DNA of 64,000 nucleotides from Candidatus Pristimantibacillus lignocellulolyticus. Its GTDB lineage: Bacteria > Bacillota > Bacilli > Paenibacillales > Paenibacillaceae. The stretch is from positions 1,657,501 through 1,721,500 of the forward strand of contig CP097899.1 in the NCBI GenBank assembly GCA_023639215.1. Reading direction: 5' to 3'. Numbering within the stretch: the stretch's first letter is position 1; each line of letters begins with the position of its first letter. Positions 27,345 to 37,279 of this stretch are shown in pieces. The position numbers and the translations under genes were made by a program. The notes under the pieces are model-generated. The model was not told the origin of the DNA. It ran no database searches and saw only the letters and a program-made list of their open reading frames with translations.

Positions 27345-27575
27345 ATGGCTGTAACCTATATTTGCAAATATTGCAGATCGAATATTGGTAAGATAGATGA
27401 ATCGGTTATATCTGAGCAACGTCTAGGTTTCAATTCCTTGACCGACGATGAGCGTAAAGATATAATTACGTATAATTTAAATGGGGATATTGAAGTGCAA
27501 CTTGTTTGTGATTATTGCAATGAAGCATTGAGCAGTAACCCCGAGTTGATGTTAATTAATAATCCTCTGCAATAG
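27345..27575 (+). CDS. fin: Anti-sigma-F factor Fin (YabK)
   Basis: A 76-residue zinc protein. In B. subtilis Fin is made in the forespore and inhibits sigma-F, helping the switch to sigma-G. Two C-x2-C knuckles are visible, CKYC (residues 7-10) and CDYC near 54-57. GGGAGG (27333-27338) sets ATG 27345; the longer frame starts upstream of this site. Its place between pth and mfd is the same as in B. subtilis. A repeat array begins at its stop codon. Confidence 0.9.
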   Translation: MAVTYICKYCRSNIGKIDESVISEQRLGFNSLTDDERKDIITYNLNGDIEVQLVCDYCNEALSSNPELMLINNPLQ

Positions 27576-28110
27576 CATCACATCGTGATCACAAGTGAAT
27601 GATATGAACTATGATTCAAATATAGGTTCAAATCATTTACATGTCAGCACCAGAATAAGCGATGAATGTTATTTTCGCCGCCGAATAATCAGCGAAGCAT
27701 CACATCGTGATCACAAGTGAATGATATGAACTATGATTCTAATAAAGGTTCAAATCATTTACATGTCAGCACCAAGAAAATGACATGAAGCTAGTGAAGT
27801 GAGGAGCGGAATGTACGTACTTGGTACATGAGCACCAGAACAAGCGATGAATGTTATTTTCGCCGCCGAATAATCAGCGAAGCATCACATCGTGATCACA
27901 AGTGAATGATATGAACTACGATTCCAATATAGGTTCAAATCATTTACATGTCAGCACCAAGAAAATGACATGAAGCTAGTGAAGTGAGGAGCGGAATGTA
28001 CGTACTTGGTACATGAGCACCAGAACAAGCGATGAATGTTATTTTCGCCGCCGAATAATCAGCGAAGCATCACATCGTGATCACAAGTGAATGATATGAA
28101 CTACCTCTCA
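27575..28110 (-). repeat. Tandem array of the modular repeat, 185-bp unit
   Basis: GCATCACATCGTGATCACAA begins at 27575, 27697, 27882 and 28067. The spacings are 122, 185 and 185, so there are two full units, one unit lacking 63 bases and a partial end (to GAACTACCTC). The two full units are almost identical. Each carries ACATGTCAGCACC, AATGACATGAAGCTAGTGAAG and TGTACGTACTTGGTACATGAGCACC, the reverse complement of the 59026-59163 copy. Hence it is the same family, in inverted orientation. Confidence 0.93.
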
Positions 28111-28118
28111 CGTGCGTA

Positions 28119-28162
28119 ACAGCCGTCCACAAGCTTGCAACATATTGTGGATGGCTTGTTTG
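28119..28162 (+). terminator. Hairpin, possible terminator before mfd
   Basis: AGCCGTCCACAA (28121-28132) and TTGTGGATGGCT (28145-28156) form a 12-bp stem with one G-U pair, then TGTTTGC. The U run is short, so termination may be partial. Confidence 0.5.
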
Positions 28163-28237
28163 CGCACAATATGTGAGTTGTTATAGTGCAAGATAGACTT
28201 ACATAGCTTGTAGCTTAGAAAGAAGGTGCCTCACAAA

Positions 28238-31200
28238 TTGAAAGCGCTAATAGATTTATTTGCTGAAGATTCTGAGTTAAAATCAGTCGTACAAGGTTTT
28301 GACAAAGGGATGAAAGAACAGATGGTGTCAGGACTTTCTGGCTCCTCGAGACAAGTTTTTCTCGCAGCATTAGAAGATCAGTTAGATCGTCCATTACTAG
28401 TTGTTACGCATAATATGTTCTCTGCTCAGAAGATAGCAGAAGATCTACAAGATTGTTTGTCTAGCGAGAAGGTGCTATTATACCCTGCCAATGAATTAAT
28501 GGCTGCTGAAGCAGCAATATCAAGCCCCGAAACATTAGCGCAAAGAATGGACGTACTATTGTCCTTAGCTAAAGGTTTTCGAGGTATTGTTGTCGTTCCG
28601 TTTTCTGGCATTAGAAGATATCTTCCTACTAAAGAATCTTTTATACATGCTGAATTAGAAATTACCGTAAGTCAGCAAATTGATCCTGAACATTTCCTCC
28701 ATAAGTTAAATGAGCTTGGTTATACGAGAGCAGATCGCGTGGAATCTAAAGGTGAATTAAGTGTAAGAGGCGGCATTATCGACTTCTATCCACTCACCTC
28801 AAAGCTTGCAGTACGTGTAGAATGGTTCGGAGATGAAATAGACTCGATTCGTACCTTCGATCCCGTAGATCAACGTACCGTTGAACGTATGGACTCTTTC
28901 GTTGTGCCTCCAGCACAAGAAATACTAGCAACTAAAGAACGAATGCAGACGGCAGCTAGGCATGCAGCGAACTTACTAGAGGCTCAGTTAGATAAAATGA
29001 GTGATCGTGCTACAAAGGACAAGTTGCGTGATGAGATTGGAGCAGAAATTGGCAAATTACGAGAAGGTATCTACTTCTCTGAGATTTATAAGTACATTTC
29101 ATTACTATATCCTGAGCAACAAAGCATCATTGACTTTGTACCAGCCGATACATTACTTGTACTTGATGAACCAAGCCGGCTAATCGAAACAGCGAAGCAG
29201 CTTGAACGCGATGAGACAGAGTGGAACTTGCATTTATTACAAAATGGTAAGTCATTACCTGGTTTCGTTCTTGCTAGAGAAAGCACTCAAATTCTCCAGC
29301 ATCGTCCGTTTCCTACATTGTTTATACAATTGTTCTTAAGACAAATTCCACATACTCAACCGCAAAACATCGTGAATATAACGACTCGTACGATGCAAAG
29401 TTTCCACGGTCAGATGAATGTACTAAAGGCAGAGATGGAGCGCTGGAGAAAAAATGGTGCAACGATCATTATGCTTGCAGGCAACAAAGAGCGAGTGGAT
29501 CGGATGCAACGTGTATTGCTCGACTATGATATTGTGCCGCCACAATTGCTGCAAGGTAACTTACAGCAAGGGTTTGAGTTGCCATCGTCTAACTTAATTG
29601 TCATTACTGAAGGCGAGATGTTCACACAGAAGCAACGTAAAGCTAGACGTGTAGATAAGAAGATGGACAATGCTGAACGTATAAAAAGCTACACGGAACT
29701 TAAGGTTGGCGATTATGTCGTACATCAAAATCATGGTGTTGGTAAATACGTAGGGATTGGTACGCTTGAAATCGGTGGTATACACCGTGACTATTTGCAT
29801 ATTGTATACGCGGCTGGTGACAAGTTATCTGTGCCTGTAGACCAAGTCGATCTCATTCAGAAATATGTAGGTAATGAAGATAAAGAACCGAAGGTTAATA
29901 AGCTCGGTGGATCAGAGTGGACGAAGGCGAAAAGCAAAGCGAGATCATCCGTTCAAGATATCGCGGATGACCTTATTAAATTATATGCGGAAAGACAAGC
30001 AACCCCTGGTTTTGCATTTGGTGAAGATACAACGTATCAAAATGAATTTGAAGCAATGTTCCCATATGAAGAAACGAAAGATCAACTACGAGCGATTCAA
30101 GAAATTAAGCGAGATATGGAAAAAGCGCAACCGATGGACCGCTTACTATGTGGTGACGTAGGTTATGGTAAGACTGAGGTAGCGGTACGTGCAGCGTTTA
30201 AAGCTGCAATGGAAGGTAAGCAGGTAGCGGTACTCGTACCAACGACAATATTGGCACAACAGCATTATGAAACATTCCGTGAACGATTTAGCGGCTATCC
30301 GATTAATGTTCAAGTTATGAGTCGTTTCCGTTCGCGCAAGGAGCAGAATGAGACAATAAAAGGTTTGAAGAACGGTACTGTTGATGTGGTCATTGGAACA
30401 CACCGTCTTCTATCTCAAGATATTATTTTCTCAGCACTTGGTATGGTCATTGTCGATGAGGAACAACGCTTTGGAGTTACTCATAAAGAGAAATTGAAAA
30501 AATTAAAAACAAGTGTAGATGTGCTTACATTAACGGCCACACCTATTCCACGTACGCTACATATGTCTATGCTTGGTGTGCGTGACTTGTCAGTAATTGA
30601 AACGCCACCTGAAAATCGTTTCCCTGTCCAGACTTATGTATTGGAACATTCGCATGCGCTTGTACGTGAATCGATTGAGCGTGAATTAGCGCGTGGTGGA
30701 CAAGTGTATTATTTATATAATCGCGTACAAGGTATCCATCAAATCGCTGAAGAAATAAGCGAACTTGTACCTGGTGCTCGTGTTAGTGTGGGGCATGGCC
30801 GAATGAGTGAGCAGGAACTTGAATCGACGATTCTAGATTTCCTTGACGGTGAATCAGATGTACTGGTTAGTACAAGTATTATTGAGACGGGCGTAGATAT
30901 TCCGAACGTTAATACATTAATCGTACATGATGCAGATAAAATGGGATTATCCCAGTTATATCAATTACGCGGACGTGTTGGCCGTTCCAATCGAATTGCC
31001 TATGCCTATTTCACGTATCAACGAGACAAAGTGTTGACTGAAGTAGCTGAGAAACGTCTACAATCGATTAAGGAATTTACTGAACTAGGTTCGGGATTCA
31101 AAATTGCGATGCGTGACTTATCGATTCGCGGAGCGGGTAACTTACTTGGAGCTGAGCAACATGGTTTTATTGCATCCGTTGGTTTTGAGATGTTCTCACA

Positions 31201-31768
31201 AATGCTTGCAGAAGAGATTAAGCTTAGAAAGCAACAGATGGATGGCGTAGAAGTAGAAGAGAAAAAAGTTATTCAAACCGTTATCGATTTAAGTGTCGAT
31301 GCCTATTTACCGAACGAATTTATTTACGATAGTATGCAAAAAATCGAAATTTACAAAAAAGCCGCGGTTATTTCTACGATTGAGGAATCAGATTTATTAA
31401 TCGAAGAAATCATTGATCGTTTCGGTGACTTACCGCAATCGGTTATTAATCTAATGACTGTTGCTCGCATGAAAGTGCTTGGTTCAACTCTTGGAATTAC
31501 TCAAATTACGAGTAAAAATGATGATTTCCGTTTATTATTTAATACAGTGCCTAAGAAGAAGGCGATACGTAAAGATATTGATAAGTTATGTTTGAAAATG
31601 GAAAATAGATTTAAACAGTCTAGAGAAGATGAAGGTTCATATAGTATCGAATTACGTGGCAAAGGTTTAACAATGGAACAAAAGTTACATCTAACCGAGC
31701 GATTCCTATTTGAATATCAGTCATTAACTCATCAAGATGAAGAGAAGCTGCATCAGGCGACAACATAA
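28238..31768 (+). CDS. mfd: Transcription-repair coupling factor
   Basis: Removes RNA polymerase stalled at DNA lesions and recruits UvrA. The 1176-residue protein has the UvrB-like N-terminus (SGLSGSSRQVFLAAL near 25-40), a CarD-like RNAP-interaction domain (LKVGDYVVHQNHGVGKYVGI near 488-507), a superfamily 2 translocase with Walker A GDVGYGKTEV near 636-645, DEEQ near 739-742, TATPIPRTLHMS and the C-terminal QLRGRVGRSN, and a terminal TRCF domain. I prefer TTG 28238 because AGAAGGTG lies 9 bases upstream; GTG 28226 overlaps that site. Confidence 0.96.
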   Translation: MKALIDLFAEDSELKSVVQGFDKGMKEQMVSGLSGSSRQVFLAALEDQLDRPLLVVTHNMFSAQKIAEDLQDCLSSEKVLLYPANELMAAEAAISSPETLAQRMDVLLSLAKGFRGIVVVPFSGIRRYLPTKESFIHAELEITVSQQIDPEHFLHKLNELGYTRADRVESKGELSVRGGIIDFYPLTSKLAVRVEWFGDEIDSIRTFDPVDQRTVERMDSFVVPPAQEILATKERMQTAARHAANLLEAQLDKMSDRATKDKLRDEIGAEIGKLREGIYFSEIYKYISLLYPEQQSIIDFVPADTLLVLDEPSRLIETAKQLERDETEWNLHLLQNGKSLPGFVLARESTQILQHRPFPTLFIQLFLRQIPHTQPQNIVNITTRTMQSFHGQMNVLKAEMERWRKNGATIIMLAGNKERVDRMQRVLLDYDIVPPQLLQGNLQQGFELPSSNLIVITEGEMFTQKQRKARRVDKKMDNAERIKSYTELKVGDYVVHQNHGVGKYVGIGTLEIGGIHRDYLHIVYAAGDKLSVPVDQVDLIQKYVGNEDKEPKVNKLGGSEWTKAKSKARSSVQDIADDLIKLYAERQATPGFAFGEDTTYQNEFEAMFPYEETKDQLRAIQEIKRDMEKAQPMDRLLCGDVGYGKTEVAVRAAFKAAMEGKQVAVLVPTTILAQQHYETFRERFSGYPINVQVMSRFRSRKEQNETIKGLKNGTVDVVIGTHRLLSQDIIFSALGMVIVDEEQRFGVTHKEKLKKLKTSVDVLTLTATPIPRTLHMSMLGVRDLSVIETPPENRFPVQTYVLEHSHALVRESIERELARGGQVYYLYNRVQGIHQIAEEISELVPGARVSVGHGRMSEQELESTILDFLDGESDVLVSTSIIETGVDIPNVNTLIVHDADKMGLSQLYQLRGRVGRSNRIAYAYFTYQRDKVLTEVAEKRLQSIKEFTELGSGFKIAMRDLSIRGAGNLLGAEQHGFIASVGFEMFSQMLAEEIKLRKQQMDGVEVEEKKVIQTVIDLSVDAYLPNEFIYDSMQKIEIYKKAAVISTIEESDLLIEEIIDRFGDLPQSVINLMTVARMKVLGSTLGITQITSKNDDFRLLFNTVPKKKAIRKDIDKLCLKMENRFKQSREDEGSYSIELRGKGLTMEQKLHLTERFLFEYQSLTHQDEEKLHQATT

Positions 31769-31842
31769 AGGGAAATTGGCTTTTCCCATATAGAATCTGC
31801 TACAATGGATAGCAGATTCTAACATTCGAAAGGGGTTTACAC

Positions 31843-32925
31843 ATGTTATCTAATTTAACAACTAAGAACTTTGGTAAAGGACTAAAGTTAATAGTAATAT
31901 CTGCGTTGTTCGTAGCATTACTAGCAGCATGCGGTAAAGATGAAGTTAATCCTTCATTGACGTTCAAAGGTGTAGAAGGCGGAGAAGTTGTTGCAACATA
32001 CAAAGACGGTACAGTAACTGATCTAGAGTTCAATAAGTTCAAATCAGCTTTTGCATTATTACAAGGAATGGACGAAGCGCTTCTTGATCAAAGTGGATTT
32101 CGTGAAGCGGTTTTAGAACAATATATTACCTATAAGATTTTAGCTAACCGTACAACAGAAGAACAACAAGTGAAAGCCAAAGAAGAAGCATTAACAAACT
32201 TTGAGCAAGTAAAAGAAAGTTTATCTGCTTATGGCGATGTTAAGGACATGCTTAAAGAGAAAAACTTAACAGAAAATGATTTGGCTTCTTACATTATGTT
32301 TGTAGTTGCAACTAACGATTATATTCTAAGTCAGATAACAGATGATATGACTAAAGAAGAATATGAAGCAAATAAAAATATGTACACGCTTTATGACGCT
32401 CGTCAAATTGTTGTGAACAATAGTGTTACTGATGCTACAACGCAACAAGTAACAGTTACTCGTACGGATGAAGAAGCATTAGCACGAGCGAAAGAGGTAC
32501 AAGCTAAGCTTGCTGCAGGTGGAGACTGGGAAGCATTAGCAAAAGAATATTCTGATGATGCACAGACAAAAGCTACTGGTGGAGTGCTCAAAGATTATAT
32601 GGGTGGATATTGGGCAAAAGAAATTAGCACAGCTGCATTGGAACTTCCATTGAATGAAATTAGCGAGCCGATTAAATCTGCAATTGGCTACACAGTTCTT
32701 AAAGTTGAAGCACGCGACATTTTAGAATATGATGCTGTTCCTGACACTACTAAAGATCTAATTCGTAACCAACTATCTCAGAAAGTAACATCGAAGTTTG
32801 TTGAAGAAGAATTACCAGGTTATGAAATTAACATGACATTGCCTGAATTAGAAACACCTGAAACAACGCCAACAGCAACACCTGAGGGCGATGCAGAGAC
32901 TCCAACAGCAACGCCTGCATCATAA
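31843..32925 (+). CDS. PrsA-type foldase lipoprotein (parvulin domain)
   Basis: A 360-residue exported peptidyl-prolyl isomerase lipoprotein, which probably helps secreted proteins fold outside the membrane. The signal LKLIVISALFVALLAAC has a lipobox with Cys near residue 30. A SurA-like N-terminal domain follows, then a PPIC domain at about 175-290 (YDARQIVVNNS, LAAGGDWEALAKEYSDD, ALELPLNEISEPI). The tail is Thr/Pro-rich with repeated TPTATP. AAAGGGG precedes ATG 31843. B. subtilis does not have a prsA gene at this place. A strong terminator follows; spoVT is next. Confidence 0.88.
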   Translation: MLSNLTTKNFGKGLKLIVISALFVALLAACGKDEVNPSLTFKGVEGGEVVATYKDGTVTDLEFNKFKSAFALLQGMDEALLDQSGFREAVLEQYITYKILANRTTEEQQVKAKEEALTNFEQVKESLSAYGDVKDMLKEKNLTENDLASYIMFVVATNDYILSQITDDMTKEEYEANKNMYTLYDARQIVVNNSVTDATTQQVTVTRTDEEALARAKEVQAKLAAGGDWEALAKEYSDDAQTKATGGVLKDYMGGYWAKEISTAALELPLNEISEPIKSAIGYTVLKVEARDILEYDAVPDTTKDLIRNQLSQKVTSKFVEEELPGYEINMTLPELETPETTPTATPEGDAETPTATPAS

Positions 32926-32963
32926 TCGATAACGAAATAACAATAATGTCTTTATCGTCATAC

Positions 32964-33008
32964 AAAAAGCTCTGTCACGTCCCAATCGACGTGACAGAGC
33001 TTTTTTTG
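32964..33008 (+). terminator. Terminator after the PrsA-type gene
   Basis: AAAGCTCTGTCACGTC, CCAATC loop, GACGTGACAGAGCTTT then TTTT: a long perfect stem. Confidence 0.93.
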
Positions 33009-33095
33009 TGGCATTAGTATAGTGAATGTTGCCCTTGGTCAAAATATAGTTAGGTGAGTAATTTCAGCATTATTGAGAAATGATGACACTTGAAT

Positions 33096-33125
33096 GTATA
33101 AGATGTTAGTTATGGATGAATACTA
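33096..33125 (+). promoter_or_regulatory. Weak sigma-G-like promoter candidate before spoVT
   Basis: GTATA (33096-33100), 18-base spacer, AATACTA (33119-33125): one mismatch to GHATR-N18-CATNNTA. It is about 200 bases from the spoVT start, longer than usual. The rest of the 33009-33326 gap shows nothing else. Confidence 0.25.
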
Positions 33126-33326
33126 TGGTCAGATTCAATTTTTGGCTACGCCTTATGTTAACGCTACATGGAAGTTGATAATACCAAACATATTCATCAA
33201 TCGAAATAAGCGAAATTATGATTATAAGATGTCGTGGTCTGAAAAATAACTGTGTTATTGGAGTTCCTATACAAGAAGCAATTAATACAAACTATTTCGA
33301 TGTGTTTGAAAGAGAGGTCATACGTA

Positions 33327-33869
33327 ATGAAAGCTACAGGCATTGTTCGTCGTATTGACGATTTGGGTCGCGTTGTAATACCGAAAGAAATTCGTCGTAC
33401 GTTAAGGATTCGTGAAGGTGATCCATTAGAAATATTTGTTGACCGCGATGGGGAAGTTATACTGAAAAAATATTCTCCAATTGGAGAATTAGGTGACTTT
33501 GCTAAGGAATATGCAGAATCGTTATTCGAAAGTGTTGGACATATTACGCTTATCTCTGATCGTGATACGATAATTACCGTTGCAGGCGCATCCAAAAAAG
33601 AATTGCTCGATAAATCTATTGGACAAACGTTGGAAGCTTGTATGGACAACCGTAAGACGCATCTTGAAACCAATAGTGGAAGTTATGAAATAGTTAAAGA
33701 TCAGTCAGATACGTATAGCTCCTACATTATTGCACCAATTATTGCGGGTGGAGATCCGATTGGTACAGTAGTCTTACTTAGTAAAGAAGACAATGTTAAG
33801 GTAGGTAATCTAGAACAGAAAATGGCGGAGACAGCAGCTGCATTTCTAGCGAAACAAATGGAACAATAA
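33327..33869 (+). CDS. spoVT: Stage V sporulation protein T
   Basis: AbrB-family regulator of sigma-G-dependent genes in the forespore. The 180-residue protein has the N-terminal swapped-hairpin domain MKATGIVRRIDDLGRVVIP...IRRTLRI (1-50) and a C-terminal GAF-like domain (about 56-178). ATG 33327 is chosen because AGAGAGGTCA lies just upstream and the length equals the family (B. subtilis 178); the longer frame from 33252 is rejected. A terminator follows. It is the second AbrB-fold regulator here, with abrB at 14581. Confidence 0.96.
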   Translation: MKATGIVRRIDDLGRVVIPKEIRRTLRIREGDPLEIFVDRDGEVILKKYSPIGELGDFAKEYAESLFESVGHITLISDRDTIITVAGASKKELLDKSIGQTLEACMDNRKTHLETNSGSYEIVKDQSDTYSSYIIAPIIAGGDPIGTVVLLSKEDNVKVGNLEQKMAETAAAFLAKQMEQ

Positions 33870-33894
33870 ACGACAATTTTCACGTGAAACATAC

Positions 33895-33939
33895 AAGCTT
33901 CTCTGGCCAGATATCTATTCTGGCAGGGGAAGCTTTTTT
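33895..33939 (+). terminator. spoVT terminator
   Basis: AAGCTTCTCTGGCCAG and CTGGCAGGGGAAGCTT form a long stem with a small mismatch, then TTTTC. Confidence 0.88.
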
Positions 33940-33993
33940 CACCTATAATGGTGTGATGGTACATACCACAACAGAATCGGGTGAATAGAAACA

Positions 33994-35565
33994 TTGAGTC
34001 TTAGAGCAAAATGGCTAAAGATAAGTGGTTATGGAGCATTATGGTTAACATCGGCGACTTTTGTTACGAAGCTCATTGGCGTATTACAAAAGATACCACT
34101 GCAAAATCTAGCTGGTGATGCGGCATTTGGTATATATAATATCGTATATCCTATCTATCAGTTAATGATGGCTTTAGCCATCGCAGGCATTCCAACTGCA
34201 CTAGCTTTTTATATCGCTCAAAAAAATGAAAAAGAGCAACATAATGTACTGTCAGTTGCTCTTATTGTTATTAGTGGAGCAGCAGTAGTAAGCTGTATGA
34301 TCGGATTATTAGCTGCTCCTTGGTTAGCTAAGTTGATTGGTAATATCGAGGTCGTAACCTCCATCCGCATGTTAGCGCTTGCCCTATTGATAACGCCACT
34401 ACTCGCTGTATATCGAGGGTACTATCAAGGAAAAGATGATGCTAGGGCATCTTCTATCTCACAACTCATTGAGCAATGCGTTCGTGTAGCTTGCATGCTA
34501 TTACTGTTATGGATCGGTCTTATTTTCAATTGGTCAGATAGTAAGCTTGCTGCTGCTGTTATGTTCGGTTCTGTTATTGGAGCTATCGCAGCACTGATAT
34601 GGTTGTTGTCTTATCAAAAAGGTAACAATCTTGTGAGGATAGAGCGTAAGTTATTAGTAACGGAAGGGAATATCTTATTCCGGATGGCTCTACCAACAGC
34701 CCTTGCGGCAATTGTTGTTCCGATGGTAGCTGTTGTTGACGCGATAAGTATTCCTCGCTTTATGCTTGGTGTAGGCGAGCAGGTTTCATTTGTTATGGCG
34801 GAGTTTGGTCGATATAGCCGTATTCAACCGCTTATTCAATTAGTATCCATGCTACTTGGAGCGTTTGCAGCAGGCTTTATTCCCAATTGGGTGAAGCAAG
34901 ATAGTGCTGTGAATCTTGGTGATCGACTACTACTTATTCATCGGCTTGCATGGATGATTGGAGCAGCAGCAGCAGTTGGACTGTTTTTCCTGGCTTCGCC
35001 ATTGAATATTATGCTGTATAAGGACGCTGAAAGTTTGACGACGTTCCGCATTCTTAGTTGGACAACCTTAGCAAGTAGTATGTTAGCTGTTCAAGTGCCT
35101 TTGCTGCAGGCAGCAGGGGTTAGAAAGCTTCCACTCTACTTATTACTTATAGCAGCCGGAAGTAAGGCAATATTAAACTATGCATTCGTTCCGATATGGG
35201 GTATTGAGGGAGCCGCATTAGCTGGTAATATTGCATTATTCGTTCCTGCTATTATTGGCGCACTTGCATTACGACGAGCGACAAACCATATGAATGTTGT
35301 TATGAATTGTAAGAGGCGTAGTTGGCTAGAGGCATTACGATTGCTTAGTGTGACCTTACTAGCGCTTGTACTCATGGTTTTATCCATTAATATTGTAAGT
35401 GAGCTAATCGGTTATATATGGCCACTTGGATGGCATATGCGCCTTTGTTACACGTTAGAGACACTATCCTCTGTAATTGTCGGATCTATAGTGTTCGGTG
35501 CCATAATAATGGTATTCAAAGGTATCACAAAATCGGAATTGAAGTTGCTAAATAACCAAACATGA
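33994..35565 (+). CDS. Polysaccharide/lipid flippase, MOP superfamily (YabM; SpoVB/MurJ-like)
   Basis: A 523-residue membrane protein with about 14 hydrophobic segments. It is a MOP-superfamily flippase related to SpoVB and MurJ, which move lipid-linked cell-wall precursors; its substrate is not known. LTSATFVTKLIGVLQKIPLQ near residues 18-37 and GIYNIVYPIYQLMMALAIAG-like text near 46-65 match the family start. YRGYYQGKDDARASSISQLIEQ near 140-161 is the typical RGxxQG loop. The start is TTG 33994 with weak GGGTGA; yabN follows after 33 bases, as in B. subtilis. Confidence 0.87.
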   Translation: MSLRAKWLKISGYGALWLTSATFVTKLIGVLQKIPLQNLAGDAAFGIYNIVYPIYQLMMALAIAGIPTALAFYIAQKNEKEQHNVLSVALIVISGAAVVSCMIGLLAAPWLAKLIGNIEVVTSIRMLALALLITPLLAVYRGYYQGKDDARASSISQLIEQCVRVACMLLLLWIGLIFNWSDSKLAAAVMFGSVIGAIAALIWLLSYQKGNNLVRIERKLLVTEGNILFRMALPTALAAIVVPMVAVVDAISIPRFMLGVGEQVSFVMAEFGRYSRIQPLIQLVSMLLGAFAAGFIPNWVKQDSAVNLGDRLLLIHRLAWMIGAAAAVGLFFLASPLNIMLYKDAESLTTFRILSWTTLASSMLAVQVPLLQAAGVRKLPLYLLLIAAGSKAILNYAFVPIWGIEGAALAGNIALFVPAIIGALALRRATNHMNVVMNCKRRSWLEALRLLSVTLLALVLMVLSINIVSELIGYIWPLGWHMRLCYTLETLSSVIVGSIVFGAIIMVFKGITKSELKLLNNQT

Positions 35566-35598
35566 TTTTCAGGTGAACGTTTAGAGGGAGAGTAGAAA

Positions 35599-37101
35599 AT
35601 GTTGAAATCAATTACTGTAGTAGGATTAGGATCAGGTAGTGAAGATCAGATAACGCTTGGTATTTGGAAAAAGGTGAAAGAGGCAAGTCATCTCTATGTC
35701 AGAACCGAGCATCACCCTATGATGAAACTATTGCATGATGAGCATATTGCGTACACAAGTTTTGATGACGTCTATGAGAAGCATAATAATTTCCCAGAGG
35801 TATATGAGGAGATTGTACAGACATTGTTACAACGTGTACTGGAGATTGAAGAAGCGGGTAAAGAAGCTAGTATCGTATATGCTGTTCCAGGACATCCAAT
35901 GGTCGCTGAAAGTACGGTTCAAAAGCTTATCGCCCGTTGTGAAGAGCAAGGAATCGCGCTAAATATTATTGGTGGTGAAAGTTTTCTTGATGCAGCGTTT
36001 ACTACGCTTCGTTTTGACCCGATTGAAGGATTTGCATTACTTGATGCAGCAGAGTTACAACCAGCGTTATTACAACCGCAATTGCATACACTGATCGGAC
36101 AAGTTTACGATAAGTATACGGCATCCGATGTGAAATTAGCGTTAATGGAGCGTTACCCAGATGATTATGAAGTTATCGTAGGACATGCACTAGGCGTAGA
36201 GGGCCAACAGGAGATCATCTCCGTGCCGATCTATGAGCTAGATAGAATAGACGGATATCATAATCTATCGATCATCTATGTACCTCGCACAACCGATGAT
36301 GCCGTACGTAATCGCACCTTTGATCGTTTACATGAAATTGTTGCGATACTGCGTAGCCCAGGTGGCTGTCCATGGGACCAAGAACAGACACATCAATCGA
36401 TTCGAAAAAACTTTATTGAAGAGCTGTACGAAGCATTGGAAGCTATCGATGCAGATAATCCCGAAGGCATGCAAGAAGAATTCGGCGATGTGCTTCTACA
36501 ATTAATGTTGCATAGTCAGATGGAAGAGGAACTAGGAAGCTTCTCAATCTATGATGTGCTTCAGACATTGAATGAAAAATTAGTATATCGTCATCCTCAT
36601 GTGTTCGGTGAAGATGCTGCTCAAAATTCGGAAGAGGCACTTATGAGCTGGGAAAAGATGAAAGCAGAAGAGCAACTTGCCAACGGCATTACCGATAAGC
36701 GTCCATCTAAGTTAGATGGTATTCCGAAAGATCTGCCAGCAATTCTAACTGCTTACAAAATTCAGAAAAAAGCAGCTAAAGTAGGATTTGATTGGGATGA
36801 GATTGGTCCTGTACTTGAAAAGATCGAAGAGGAAATTGCAGAGTTGAAAGAAGTGATTCAATCAGGCGAGCAAGATAAGCAAGCAGAAGAATTGGGTGAT
36901 CTGCTATTTGCCGTTGTTAATGCTGCTAGATTCATTCACGCCGATCCGGAAGCATCACTTGCTCGTACAAATATGAAATTTAAAGCTAGATTTCAATATA
37001 TTGAAGAGCAACTTCGTATAAATGATAAAAGCTTTGACGATACTGATTTAGTAGAGATGGATCAATGGTGGGAGGAAGCCAAAGGGATTGTGAAATACTA
37101 A
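35599..37101 (+). CDS. yabN: YabN: tetrapyrrole methylase-like domain fused to MazG pyrophosphatase
   Basis: A 500-residue fusion. Residues 1-220 are a SAM-dependent tetrapyrrole methylase fold (VGLGSGSEDQITLGIWKK, VYAVPGHPMVAEST); whether it is catalytic is unknown. The C-terminal half is MazG, an NTP pyrophosphohydrolase that cleans aberrant nucleotides: GGCPWDQEQTHQS near 255-267, EELYEALEAID near 274-284, EEFGDVLLQLMLHSQM near 293-308 and a second EELGDLLFAVVNAARF near 434-449. The same fusion occurs in B. subtilis yabN. AGAGGGAGAG precedes ATG 35599. Confidence 0.92.
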   Translation: MLKSITVVGLGSGSEDQITLGIWKKVKEASHLYVRTEHHPMMKLLHDEHIAYTSFDDVYEKHNNFPEVYEEIVQTLLQRVLEIEEAGKEASIVYAVPGHPMVAESTVQKLIARCEEQGIALNIIGGESFLDAAFTTLRFDPIEGFALLDAAELQPALLQPQLHTLIGQVYDKYTASDVKLALMERYPDDYEVIVGHALGVEGQQEIISVPIYELDRIDGYHNLSIIYVPRTTDDAVRNRTFDRLHEIVAILRSPGGCPWDQEQTHQSIRKNFIEELYEALEAIDADNPEGMQEEFGDVLLQLMLHSQMEEELGSFSIYDVLQTLNEKLVYRHPHVFGEDAAQNSEEALMSWEKMKAEEQLANGITDKRPSKLDGIPKDLPAILTAYKIQKKAAKVGFDWDEIGPVLEKIEEEIAELKEVIQSGEQDKQAEELGDLLFAVVNAARFIHADPEASLARTNMKFKARFQYIEEQLRINDKSFDDTDLVEMDQWWEEAKGIVKY

Positions 37102-37279
37102 AAGTCGTCAAAATCTTTGCTTGTTCATCAAATCTTGTAAAAATTTTAATAGAAATAAGAAGGATTTTGTAAACTTTAGTTGAATTAATAATCTTCGTGA
37201 GGTCAGATGCATTAATGTGTGCTCACGAAATGGCATTCGCCTTAAACTAAACATATATTTGTCAGGAGGAATATAAGAA

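Noticed and set aside
27575..28110. CRISPR-like array
   Set aside because: The units are 185 bp with no variable spacers of constant length, and there are no cas genes.
29874..30403. Out-of-frame ORFs of 85-95 codons within mfd
   Set aside because: They lie fully inside the conserved mfd coding sequence and show no domain.
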